Of a stretch of DNA of 64,000 nt, positions 8,113 through 16,731 are shown piece by piece. This DNA comes from Gemmatimonadaceae bacterium (GTDB lineage: Bacteria > Gemmatimonadota > Gemmatimonadetes > Gemmatimonadales > Gemmatimonadaceae): contig JAHBVS010000003.1 of NCBI GenBank assembly GCA_019637445.1, positions 124,001-188,000 on the forward strand. The letters run 5' to 3'. Position numbers and translations under genes: made by a program. Below the pieces are notes generated by a model, which did no database searches, was not told the origin of the DNA, and saw only the letters and a list, made by a program, of their open reading frames with translations. Position 1 is the stretch's first letter. Each line of letters starts with the position of its first letter.

Positions 8113-9072
8113 GTGCAACCGTCCAACGCTTCCCTCGGCGCCTATGATAGCGCCTGGCACGCCCCGGTCTTGGTCACCGAGGTGTGCGAGATGCTTGGGC
8201 CCTGCATACGCGTGCTCGACGGCACGCTGGGCGGTGGCGGACACACGCAGGCCTTGCTCGAGCGCGGGCACACGGTGACCGGCCTTGACCGCGATGCGTC
8301 GGCGCTCGCGGAGGCCAGGGCGCGGCTGGCGACCTGGGAGCGGCCGGGGACCTTCGAGGCGGTGCAGGGAAACCACGACGCGATCGACGACGTGCCCGAA
8401 CTCCGCGATCGCAGTTGGGACGGCATCCTGCTCGACCTCGGCGTGTCGTCGCGGCAGCTGGACGACGATGCGCGCGGGTTCTCGTTCCGGCCGGGCGTCG
8501 CGCTCGATATGCGGATGGACAGCAACGCGGGACAGACGGCCGCCGAGTGGCTGAATGAGAGCGAGGAAACGACGCTTGCCGCCACGTTTCGCGAGGCGGG
8601 CGACGAACCCAAGGCCCGCCGCCTGGCCCGTGAGATCGTGCATCGACGCGAACGCTCGGCGTTCGCGATCAGCGACGACTTGGTGGGCGCCATCCGCGCG
8701 ACCCTGGGGCCACGGAGCGGACCGAGTGACTTCGCGCGCCTGTTCCAGGCCGTGCGGATCGCCGTGAACGACGAGCTTGGCGGCCTCGCACGCGGATTGA
8801 TGAGCTTGCGTGACCGGCTCAGCCCCGGCGGGCGCCTCGCGGTGATCGCCTACCACTCCGGCGAGGACCGGACGGTGAAGCACCTGTTTCGCGACTGGAG
8901 CACCGCCTGCAGCTGTCCGCCAAAGCAGCCGATGTGCACCTGCGGCGGCGTGGCCCAGGGCGAGACGCTGACGCGGAAGCCGATCCTGGCGCGTGAGGAG
9001 GAGCAGGCGGCCAATCCGCGCGCACGCAGTGCGCACCTGCGGGTCTGGCAGAAGGCCGGGGCGGGGACATAG
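8113..9072 (+). CDS. rsmH: 16S rRNA (cytosine(1402)-N(4))-methyltransferase RsmH
   Basis: RsmH (MraW) methylates N4 of C1402 of 16S rRNA and usually opens the dcw cluster. The 319-residue protein begins close to the conserved HAPVLVTEV, followed by the SAM site DGTLGGGGHT and GLDRD, LLDLGVSSRQLDD, RGFSFR, DMRMD and the C-terminal AVIAYHSGEDRTVKH, all family hallmarks. GTG 8113 was chosen because the only earlier in-frame start (TTG 8062) lies in the terminator hairpin. No mraZ precedes it. The next gene, ftsL, begins two bases after the stop. Confidence 0.96.
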   Translation: MQPSNASLGAYDSAWHAPVLVTEVCEMLGPCIRVLDGTLGGGGHTQALLERGHTVTGLDRDASALAEARARLATWERPGTFEAVQGNHDAIDDVPELRDRSWDGILLDLGVSSRQLDDDARGFSFRPGVALDMRMDSNAGQTAAEWLNESEETTLAATFREAGDEPKARRLAREIVHRRERSAFAISDDLVGAIRATLGPRSGPSDFARLFQAVRIAVNDELGGLARGLMSLRDRLSPGGRLAVIAYHSGEDRTVKHLFRDWSTACSCPPKQPMCTCGGVAQGETLTRKPILAREEEQAANPRARSAHLRVWQKAGAGT

Positions 9073-9074
9073 CG

Positions 9075-9368
9075 ATGCGCGGCCGGACCCTGATTCTGCT
9101 GGCCCTGCTCGGTTTCTTTGTGGTCGCCACAGGCGTCATACTGAGGCGGAGCAAAGGCATCGCCCAGAGCCTCGAAATCCGCGCCCTCGAAGACCGCCGG
9201 ACCACGCTGGAAGCACAGGAAGCCGCCCTTGAGGCGGAGATCCGCGATGCGTCCAGCCGGGCCCGGCTCGCCCCCATCGTCGAACAGCAACTCGGTATGC
9301 GCATCCCGCCCGAGAGTCTCGTCATCATCATTCCGCGGCCCGACGGCCGGGATACGCCGCGCCCGTGA
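9075..9368 (+). CDS. ftsL: FtsL-like cell division protein
   Basis: A 97-residue bitopic protein in the expected ftsL position between rsmH and ftsI. It has an N-terminal membrane helix (TLILLALLGFFVVATGVIL) followed by a coiled-coil-like periplasmic stretch (LEIRALEDRRTTLEAQEAALE) and the LAPIVEQQLGMRIP segment that recalls the C-terminal part of FtsL/FtsB proteins. FtsL forms the FtsQLB complex that activates FtsWI. Sequence conservation in this family is low, so the name rests on topology, size and gene order. The stop overlaps the ftsI GTG. Confidence 0.85.
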   Translation: MRGRTLILLALLGFFVVATGVILRRSKGIAQSLEIRALEDRRTTLEAQEAALEAEIRDASSRARLAPIVEQQLGMRIPPESLVIIIPRPDGRDTPRP

Positions 9369-11335
9369 TCCGCATCAGCCGTGTGGGGGGGGTGCACGGC
9401 GCTTTCGTAGCCTTCGCCGTGGCGCTGCTGCTGCGCGCAGGTTACGTGCAGCTCGGCGAGACCGAGCGCTGGCGAGCCAAGGCGCGTGGGCAACAGGTGA
9501 CGAGTGCGGAGCTGCCGGCACCGCGCGGGTCGCTGCTCGATGCCTCGGGCCAGGTCTTGGTCGAGAGCCGCGCAATGCTGCGCTTGGCCGTCGCCCCGAG
9601 CGAGGTGCGCGACCGTGGGGCGCTGGCCACGGCACTGCGCCGCGCCGGCGTGCGCGACGAGTTCGTGCGCCGCGCCACGGACCCCGCGCGCAAGTGGGTG
9701 GAGTTGCCCGATCTCTACCTCGCCTCCGCGGCCGCAGACGCGTTGGCAATGCGCGGGGTGCACGCCACGCCGGCACTTGAGCGCGTCGCGCCGCCCACGG
9801 ACGGGCTGCGACGCCTGCTGGGGACCACCGACCGTGAGGGAGAGCCTGCCGGTGGGCTGGAGCAATCGCTCGACAGCCTGTTGCGCGGACATTCCGGGCG
9901 GCGCGCCTTGGTGCGCGACGGGCGTGGCCAGCGCTTGGTCTCACCCGAGGAAACGACTGTCGCGCCGACGGCTGGGCACAGCGTGGTGCTCACCCTGCAT
10001 GCGGGACTGCAGGACATCGCCGAGCGCGCGCTGGCGGACGCCGTGGCTCGGATGGGAGCGAGCGGCGGCGACATCGTCGTGCTCGATCCCCACACCGGCG
10101 CCATCCGCGCACTGGCCAGCCGCCGCGCGAACGCCGCCGCGAACGGCGCCACGGCGTTGACGGAACCCTACGAGCCTGGCTCGACCCTGAAGCCGTTCAT
10201 TGCGGCGGCGCTGCTGGAACGCGGGCGCGTGGCGCTTACCGACTCGGTGCCCACGTACAATGGCGAGTTCCGACTCAACGGCCGCACGATCCGCGACATC
10301 CACCGGGCGCGGGCGATGAGCTTCGGTGAGGTGATCCGCCAATCGTCGAACATCGGCATCGTGCAGTTCGCCGAACGCCTGACGCCGCAGGAGGAGTACG
10401 AGGCGCTGCGCGATGCGGGCTTCGGGATGTCCACTGGCCTGCCGTATCCGTCGGAGTCGTCGGGGCGGCTGTATCCGGTGGGGCAGTGGTCGCGGCAGTC
10501 GGCGGCGTCGCTGGCGATGGGCTATGAGATCTCTGTCACCCCGTTGCAGCTGGCCGCGGCTTACGCGGCCATCGCCAACGGCGGCGAACTGTTGGAGCCG
10601 CGGCTGCTCGAGGAGGTTCGGGACGCCTCCGGCCGCACGACCTGGCGCGCCGAGCGGCGCGTGGTGCGGCGGTTGATGAGCGAACGCACCGCCAGCACGA
10701 TGCGCGAGCTGCTGCGCGAGGTCGTGACGGAAGGCACCGCAACCTCGGCGGACCTGGCGACGTTCGAAGTGGCGGGCAAGTCGGGCACGGCGCGACGCAC
10801 GACCAGTGACGGCCGTGGCTACGCCGCCGGGTCCTACACGGCGAGCTTCGTGGGATTGTTCCCGGCCGAGGCGCCGCAGTACGTGATCTTGGTGAAGCTC
10901 GATAATCCGAGTGGTGCGTACTACGGCGGGCGTACCGCCGCGCCGATCACCAAGGTTGTGTTGGAGGCCGCGATCGCCGCGCGCGACGCCGCGCTCGACC
11001 GACAGGCACTCGCGCAGTCGCCCAAGCGTGCCGCGCCGTCGGCGGTCGTGGCCGCGGACAGCGTCCGCAGCGAAGCGGTGGCCGAGGCGGCATCGGAGCG
11101 CGAGGCGCCGGCCTATGTGTTCGAGCTGACGGCCCCGGTCGAGGCACCGGCGGTGTTGGCGCGCTCGGAGCGGACGGTGCCAGATGTGCGCGGCCTGCCC
11201 ACGCGCGAGGCTGTGCGCACGCTGCACCGCGCAGGCTTCCGGGTGCAACTCGTGCGGGGATCCTCCGCGCAGCAGCCGGCGGCTGGTACGCGCGCGCGGG
11301 CAGGGGCCGTGGTGCGCCTGGGCGACTCGCAGTGA
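9365..11335 (+). CDS. ftsI: Septal penicillin-binding protein (FtsI/PBP) with C-terminal PASTA domain
   Basis: Transpeptidase that cross-links septal peptidoglycan. The 656-residue protein has one N-terminal membrane helix (AFVAFAVALLLRAGYVQ), a pedestal region containing PAPRGSLLDASG, and a transpeptidase domain with catalytic Ser273 in STLK, SSN at about 327-329 and KSGTA at about 472-476. A linker (about 545-600) leads to a single C-terminal PASTA domain starting at VPDVRGLPTREAV. PASTA-bearing division PBPs are best known from Gram-positives, so this resembles SpoVD/PBP2x in layout. The GTG start overlaps the ftsL stop and the stop overlaps the murE start. Confidence 0.95.
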   Translation: MIRISRVGGVHGAFVAFAVALLLRAGYVQLGETERWRAKARGQQVTSAELPAPRGSLLDASGQVLVESRAMLRLAVAPSEVRDRGALATALRRAGVRDEFVRRATDPARKWVELPDLYLASAAADALAMRGVHATPALERVAPPTDGLRRLLGTTDREGEPAGGLEQSLDSLLRGHSGRRALVRDGRGQRLVSPEETTVAPTAGHSVVLTLHAGLQDIAERALADAVARMGASGGDIVVLDPHTGAIRALASRRANAAANGATALTEPYEPGSTLKPFIAAALLERGRVALTDSVPTYNGEFRLNGRTIRDIHRARAMSFGEVIRQSSNIGIVQFAERLTPQEEYEALRDAGFGMSTGLPYPSESSGRLYPVGQWSRQSAASLAMGYEISVTPLQLAAAYAAIANGGELLEPRLLEEVRDASGRTTWRAERRVVRRLMSERTASTMRELLREVVTEGTATSADLATFEVAGKSGTARRTTSDGRGYAAGSYTASFVGLFPAEAPQYVILVKLDNPSGAYYGGRTAAPITKVVLEAAIAARDAALDRQALAQSPKRAAPSAVVAADSVRSEAVAEAASEREAPAYVFELTAPVEAPAVLARSERTVPDVRGLPTREAVRTLHRAGFRVQLVRGSSAQQPAAGTRARAGAVVRLGDSQ

Positions 11336-12849
11336 CGACGAGCGTACGTACCGAGGTGCTTCGCGCGGCGCTTGAGCGGGCAGGGCAGTTGGTCGAAGTG
11401 CGCGATTCGTTGCCCGAGTCCATTGCCGATCTCACGGATGACAGTCGGCGCGTGGGCACTGGTACCTGCTTCGTGGCGGTGCGTGGCAGCCTGCGCGACG
11501 GACACGCCTTCCTCGGAGATGCCGCCGGCGCGGGGGCGAGCTGTGCCATCATCGCGGAGGATGGCGCAACGGCGCTGCCGGCGCTGGTGGTTCGCGACAC
11601 GCGGGCGGCGGCGGCCGTGGCGGCCGCTGCGTTCTACGGCCAGCCGGCGGAGCAACTGCAACTCGTGGCCGTGACCGGCACGAACGGCAAGACCACGACG
11701 GTCGGGCTGTTGCGGCATCTGCTCGACTCACCGGAGGCGCCGGCCGCAAGTCTCGGCACGCTGGGCGTGCTGCTCGGCGACGGCACGCCGTTCCCGGGCG
11801 GGAGTGGGTTGACCACGCCGGGACCGATCGAGTTACACCGCCTGCTGCGCGCGTTGGTCGAGGCGGGTGTGCGCCGCGTGGCGATGGAGGTGTCCTCGCA
11901 CGCGCTGGACCAGCAGCGGGTCGGTGGCCTGCGCTTCGATGCCGCCGTGTTCACGAACCTGACGCGTGACCATCTCGACTACCACGGGACGATGGACGCG
12001 TATCTGGCGGCCAAGGCGCGGCTGATTGGCTTGCTCTCCGCGGACGGAACCGCAGTGGTGAACGCGGACGACGACGCGTGGCGCGCGTTGCCGAAGGCGC
12101 CGCGCGTGCTGCGCTTCGGTGTTGGGCTGAGTCTGGTGGCGGACTCCGGCAGCGGCGGCCGCAGCAAGAACGCAGGCGTCGACGTGCGGGCCACCGAGAT
12201 CCGCTACACGCCACGGGGAAGCGCGTGGCTGCTGGGCGTCGGCGGCACGACGCGACCCGTCGTGCTGCCGCTGATCGGCGACTTTAACGTGTCCAACGCA
12301 CTGGCCGCTGCAGCCGCCGCCACGGCGCTTGGCCTGTCGCCCGAGCAAGTGGCGGCGCGCCTCGCGACGACGCCGCAGGTACCGGGCCGACTCGAACTGC
12401 TCGCCGAGCAGCCGACCGTGCTGCGCGATTATGCGCACACACCGGATGCACTGGCGCGAGCGCTGGCAGCGCTGCGTCCCTTCGCGCCAGGCCGACTGAT
12501 CGTGCTCTTCGGCTGCGGTGGCGACCGCGACCGCGGCAAGAGGCCGCTGATGGCGGAGGCGGCGCGCGCAGGTGCCGACCATCTCGTGGTGACGAGCGAC
12601 AACCCGCGCACCGAGGATCCCGAGCGCATCCTCGACGAGATCGTGGCGGCGTTGCCGGCCGGTAGCTACGATCGGATCGAGGATCGGCGCGCCGCCATCG
12701 CCCACGCCATCGCGCTGGCGGATCCCGCGCGCGATGTCGTGCTGCTGGCCGGGAAGGGACACGAGACTTACCAGATCCGCGGCACGACCTCGCACCCGTT
12801 TGACGAGGCGCAGATTGTTCGCGAACTCCTGGCAAGAACCACCGCATGA
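11332..12849 (+). CDS. murE: UDP-MurNAc-L-Ala-D-Glu:meso-DAP ligase MurE
   Basis: Adds the third amino acid of the peptidoglycan stem peptide in the cytoplasm. The 505-residue Mur ligase has the ATP-binding P-loop GTNGKTTT at about 116-123, the central-domain motif MEVSSHALDQQRV, and TNLTRDHLDYHGTMDAY containing the conserved lysine-carbamate region downstream. SDNPRTEDP near residue 423 contains DNPR, the signature of meso-diaminopimelate-specific enzymes, so the cell wall is inferred to use meso-DAP. The GTG start overlaps the ftsI stop by four bases; the end overlaps the murF ATG. Confidence 0.97.
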   Translation: MTTSVRTEVLRAALERAGQLVEVRDSLPESIADLTDDSRRVGTGTCFVAVRGSLRDGHAFLGDAAGAGASCAIIAEDGATALPALVVRDTRAAAAVAAAAFYGQPAEQLQLVAVTGTNGKTTTVGLLRHLLDSPEAPAASLGTLGVLLGDGTPFPGGSGLTTPGPIELHRLLRALVEAGVRRVAMEVSSHALDQQRVGGLRFDAAVFTNLTRDHLDYHGTMDAYLAAKARLIGLLSADGTAVVNADDDAWRALPKAPRVLRFGVGLSLVADSGSGGRSKNAGVDVRATEIRYTPRGSAWLLGVGGTTRPVVLPLIGDFNVSNALAAAAAATALGLSPEQVAARLATTPQVPGRLELLAEQPTVLRDYAHTPDALARALAALRPFAPGRLIVLFGCGGDRDRGKRPLMAEAARAGADHLVVTSDNPRTEDPERILDEIVAALPAGSYDRIEDRRAAIAHAIALADPARDVVLLAGKGHETYQIRGTTSHPFDEAQIVRELLARTTA

Positions 12850-14189
12850 GCTTCTGGACGCTGGATCGCGTGGCTAAGGCGCTGGGCCTGCGCGGCTACG
12901 ACTCGCGCGCCATCGCCGGCATCTCCACGGACACACGCAGCATCAAGGCGGGCGAGGCCTTCGTCGCGCTCATCGGCGAGCGCTTCGACGCGCACGACCA
13001 TCTGCAGGACGCGGTGGCCAATGGAGCCGCGGTACTCGTGGTCTCCGACGCGCGGCGTGCGCCGACGTCAGGCGTGCCCGTGCTCGAGGTGCCAGACACC
13101 TTGGTCGCGCTGGGGCAGCTCGCCCGGTACCGCCGCGATGCCTGGGCGAAGCCCGTCATCGCCATCGGTGGCTCGAACGGGAAGACCAGCACCAAGGAAC
13201 TGCTGAAGGCCGCGCTGGGCAGTCGCTACGAGGTGCACGCGACCACCGGCAACCTGAACAACCGCATCGGCGTGCCGCTCACGCTGCTGGCGCTTCCCGA
13301 TGGCGCGGACCTCGCGATCGTCGAAGCGGGGACGAACGAACCGGGCGAAATCGAGGCGCTGCGCGAGATCATCCGGCCTGATGTCGCGCTGGTCACCACG
13401 GTGCAGGAGGAACATCTCGAGGGCTTCGGTGACCTGGCCGGCGTGCTCGAGGAGGAGCTTGCCCTCACCGTAGACGTGCCGATTGCTGTGGTGCCGGCGG
13501 CCGAACCAGATGTGGTCAGCGCGGCTCGTACGCGCGCCGCGCGTGTGATCACCGCGGGACTGACCAGCGCCGATCGCACGCCGCAGGAGTTTGGCTTAAA
13601 GCCCAACGGCCGCGGCTGGCTCGACTGGGGCGGGGCGCGCGTACACATTCCGCTGCCGGGCGCGCACAACCTGCGCAACGCCGCCCTTGTACTCGCCGTG
13701 AGCGACGAGTTCGGTGTGGCGCCAGCCGACGCCGCACTCGGCATCTCGCGGATGCCGCAGCCGCCGATGCGCTCGGCCGTCGAATCGCTCGGCGAGGCCC
13801 TGCTCGTTAACGACTGCTACAACAGCAATCCCGGCTCGGCGCGCGCTGCGATCGAGCTGTTGCGCGATGTCGCCGAGGGGCGTCCCCAGGTAGCGGTGCT
13901 TGGCACGATGCGGGAGCTGGGCGCGGCGAGCGAGCGGGCCCACCGGGAGGTCGCCGAGGCGGCGTTGGCTAGTGGCGCCGAGACCGTCGTGGGGATTGGG
14001 GCCTTCGGCGCTGCGCTGCGCGCCCTCGCTCCCGATGACCCGCGTGTGCTCATCGCCGAGGATGTGGATGACTTGTGGCCGAATCTCGCGCCGCGACTGG
14101 CGCGCAATGCGGCCATCCTGCTGAAGGCTTCGCGCGGCGTTCGGCTCGAACGACTGCTTCCGCTGTTGACCACCTGGGCGACGACCTAA
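12846..14189 (+). CDS. murF: UDP-MurNAc-tripeptide:D-Ala-D-Ala ligase MurF
   Basis: Adds the D-Ala-D-Ala dipeptide to complete the cytoplasmic stem peptide. The 447-residue protein has the MurF/MurE-type N-terminus (GISTDTRSIKAGEAFVALIGERFDAHD split over the first 60 residues), the ATP-binding GSNGKTSTKE at about 111-120, the TTGNLNNRIGVP segment typical of MurF, and NDCYNSNPGS in the C-terminal half. The ATG overlaps the murE stop (ATGA). No ddl gene for the dipeptide is in the window. Confidence 0.97.
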   Translation: MSFWTLDRVAKALGLRGYDSRAIAGISTDTRSIKAGEAFVALIGERFDAHDHLQDAVANGAAVLVVSDARRAPTSGVPVLEVPDTLVALGQLARYRRDAWAKPVIAIGGSNGKTSTKELLKAALGSRYEVHATTGNLNNRIGVPLTLLALPDGADLAIVEAGTNEPGEIEALREIIRPDVALVTTVQEEHLEGFGDLAGVLEEELALTVDVPIAVVPAAEPDVVSAARTRAARVITAGLTSADRTPQEFGLKPNGRGWLDWGGARVHIPLPGAHNLRNAALVLAVSDEFGVAPADAALGISRMPQPPMRSAVESLGEALLVNDCYNSNPGSARAAIELLRDVAEGRPQVAVLGTMRELGAASERAHREVAEAALASGAETVVGIGAFGAALRALAPDDPRVLIAEDVDDLWPNLAPRLARNAAILLKASRGVRLERLLPLLTTWATT

Positions 14190-14203
14190 GGACCGAACGA
14201 CCG

Positions 14204-15337
14204 ATGCTCTACGAGTTCCTGCTGCCCCTGACGAAGTTCGAGACGGCGTTCAACATCTTCCGCTACATCTCATTCCGCGCGGCCGGGGCGGCGATCACGG
14301 CGCTGTTGATCTCGTTCATCGTCGGCCCGTGGTTCGTGCGGCGGCTCCGGTCCATGCAGGTGCACCAGGTCGTGCGCGAGGGGACGCCGGACTCGCACGC
14401 GTCCAAGGGACAGACCCCGACGATGGGTGGCCTGATCATCATCACGGCCGTGATGCTTTCCTCGCTGCTGTGGATGCAGCTGGGCAGTCACTACGTGTGG
14501 CTGGCGCTGGTCGTCACGGTGCTGATGGGAGCGATCGGCTTCCTCGACGACTACCTGAAGCTGAAGCAGAAGCGCGAGGGCAAGGAGAACCGCGGCCTGG
14601 TCGAGCGCTACAAGCTGGCCGGGCAGGTGACGATCGGCCTCGCGCTGGGCTTCTACCTGTGGCAGTTCCCGTTGAACAACCTGCCGGGCGCGTCGACCAC
14701 GCTGCCGTTCTACAAGTATGTGCTGGTCGAGCCCACCTGGGCCTGGCTGTATCTGCCCTTCGTGACCTTCGTGATGACGGGCACCAGCAACGCCGTGAAC
14801 CTCACCGATGGGCTCGATGGCTTGGCCGCGGGACTGATGGCCATCGCGATGCTGACGCTGGCGGTCTTCGCGTACCTGATGGGGCGCTTCGACGCGTCGG
14901 AGTATCTCGGCTTGATCTACCTGCGCGGTGCCGGCGAACTCACCGTGTTCTGCTCCGCGGTGTTCGGCGCGGCGGTGGGCTTCCTCTGGTACAACGCGCA
15001 CCCCGCCGAGGTCTTCATGGGCGACACGGGCTCGCTCGCGATGGGTGGCGCGCTGGGAGCGGTGGCGATCCTGCTCAAGAGCGAGTTTCTGGTGTTGATC
15101 CTGGGCGGCGTGTTCGTGGCTGAGACGCTGTCGGTGATCCTGCAGCGCAGTGCATTCAAGTGGCGGCGGCGTCGCCACGGCCTCGAGTATGCGAAGACGC
15201 ACCGCGTGTTCCTGCGCGCGCCGATCCATCACCACTTTGAGCTCAAGGGCTGGCCGGAGACGCAGGTGGTGGTGCGCTTCTGGATCCTCGGGATCCTCTG
15301 CGCCTTCCTCGCGCTGTCCACGCTGAAGATTCGCTGA
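14204..15337 (+). CDS. mraY: Phospho-MurNAc-pentapeptide transferase MraY
   Basis: Integral membrane enzyme that transfers phospho-MurNAc-pentapeptide to undecaprenyl phosphate, forming lipid I. The 377-residue protein has about ten hydrophobic segments and the family motifs KGQTPTMGG, FLDDYLKL with the catalytic Asp pair, TNAVNLTDGLDGL and GDTGSLAMGG, plus HRVFLRAPIHHHFE near the C-terminus. ATG 14204 was chosen because it precedes the conserved N-terminus and follows TAAGGA, which overlaps the murF stop. The stop overlaps murD (TGATG). Confidence 0.97.
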   Translation: MLYEFLLPLTKFETAFNIFRYISFRAAGAAITALLISFIVGPWFVRRLRSMQVHQVVREGTPDSHASKGQTPTMGGLIIITAVMLSSLLWMQLGSHYVWLALVVTVLMGAIGFLDDYLKLKQKREGKENRGLVERYKLAGQVTIGLALGFYLWQFPLNNLPGASTTLPFYKYVLVEPTWAWLYLPFVTFVMTGTSNAVNLTDGLDGLAAGLMAIAMLTLAVFAYLMGRFDASEYLGLIYLRGAGELTVFCSAVFGAAVGFLWYNAHPAEVFMGDTGSLAMGGALGAVAILLKSEFLVLILGGVFVAETLSVILQRSAFKWRRRRHGLEYAKTHRVFLRAPIHHHFELKGWPETQVVVRFWILGILCAFLALSTLKIR

Positions 15338-16731
15338 TGGCCGCGTCGCCGCTGCTGCCGACGCTGGAGGAGACCGCGGCCCGCGGTGAGATCGCCGTGC
15401 TCGGGGCGGGGCGAAGTGGGGCGGCCGTCGCGCGGCTGCTGCACGCGCAGGGCGCGCGGGTCTATGTGTCCGACGCCGGCAACAGTGCCGCATTGCAGGG
15501 GACCGCGCAGGCGTTGCGCAGCGAAGGCATCGCGGTGGATGTGGGCTCGCACGACCTGGCACGCATCGCGCGCTCGGGCGTGGTGGTGGTGAGCCCCGGG
15601 ATTCCGCCGCAGGCGCCACCGCTGGTGGCGGCGCGCGAGGCCGGCGTCGAGGTGCTGAGCGAGATAGAGATCGCCTTGCGGGCGATGCCGGCCATTCCCT
15701 ACGTGGCCGTGACCGGCACGAACGGCAAGACGACCGTGACGGCGCTGATCGCCCATCTCTTTCGCGCGGTGGGCGTGGAGGCCACGGAAGGTGGCAACAT
15801 CGGCACGCCGCTGAGCGAACTCGCGCGCGCCGCCAAGCAGCCCGCCTGGCTCAGCATCGAGCTGAGCTCGTTCCAACTGCACGACACGCCCTCGGTAGCT
15901 CCGGCGGTGGCGGTGCTCACCAACCTCGCGCCCGACCATCTGGATCGCTACGCGTCCCTGGAGGACTACTACGCCGACAAGGACCTGCTCTTCCGCAACG
16001 CCGGGCCGAGCAGCCTGCGCGTGGTGAACGCCGACGATGCCGAGGTGCTGCGGCGCACGGCCGAGGTGCCGGGAATCGCCAAGACGTTTTCGGTTGCCGG
16101 CCGGGCAGCGGAGGCCTCGTACGACGCGGAGCGGCGTGTGCTGCTGCTTGAGGGCGCGCCTTTGCTGGAGCGCGACCGCCTCCCGATGCTCGGTGAGCAC
16201 AACGTGGCCAACGCGCTGTGTGCGGTGTTGGCCGTCTGGCAGGCGTTGCCGACGCAGCGTAGTGCCGCGATGCGGGCCAAGCTCGCCGTCGGCCTGCAGA
16301 GCTTCCGGCCGCCGCCGCATCGCCTGGAAATCGTCGGGGAGCGCGCCGGGGTGCTGTGGGTGAACGACTCCAAGGCCACCAACGTGGGCGCGGCGCGGGT
16401 GGCCATCGCCGCGATGGAACGCCCGACCGTCCTGCTGCTCGGCGGCCGGCACAAGGGCGAGCCGTACACGGAGCTGTTGTCGGCCATGCAGGGTCGCGTC
16501 ACGCAGGTCGTGGCGTTTGGTGAAGCGGGAGGGCAGGTGGAAGCGGACCTGCGCGGGCACGTGCCGGTGGAGCGTCTTGAATCGTCCTTTGAGGCAGTCG
16601 TCGCGCGTGCGCGTGCACTGGCACGCCCGGGCGACGCGGTCCTCCTTGCCCCTGCCTGCTCGAGCTTCGACATGTTCGCCAACTATGAGGAACGCGGCGC
16701 CGCGTTCCGTGCGCTGGCCCTGCCGCAGTGA
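15337..16731 (+). CDS. murD: UDP-MurNAc-L-alanine:D-glutamate ligase MurD
   Basis: Adds D-glutamate to UDP-MurNAc-L-Ala. The 464-residue protein starts with a Rossmann-like VLGAGRSGAAVARLL, has the ATP site VTGTNGKTTVTALI at about 126-139, LSSFQL and NLAPDHLDRY in the central domain, and NDSKATNVGA plus LLGGRHKG in the C-terminal domain, all family hallmarks. Overlaps mraY upstream by one base and ftsW downstream by four bases (GTGA), consistent with translational coupling. Confidence 0.97.
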   Translation: MAASPLLPTLEETAARGEIAVLGAGRSGAAVARLLHAQGARVYVSDAGNSAALQGTAQALRSEGIAVDVGSHDLARIARSGVVVVSPGIPPQAPPLVAAREAGVEVLSEIEIALRAMPAIPYVAVTGTNGKTTVTALIAHLFRAVGVEATEGGNIGTPLSELARAAKQPAWLSIELSSFQLHDTPSVAPAVAVLTNLAPDHLDRYASLEDYYADKDLLFRNAGPSSLRVVNADDAEVLRRTAEVPGIAKTFSVAGRAAEASYDAERRVLLLEGAPLLERDRLPMLGEHNVANALCAVLAVWQALPTQRSAAMRAKLAVGLQSFRPPPHRLEIVGERAGVLWVNDSKATNVGAARVAIAAMERPTVLLLGGRHKGEPYTELLSAMQGRVTQVVAFGEAGGQVEADLRGHVPVERLESSFEAVVARARALARPGDAVLLAPACSSFDMFANYEERGAAFRALALPQ

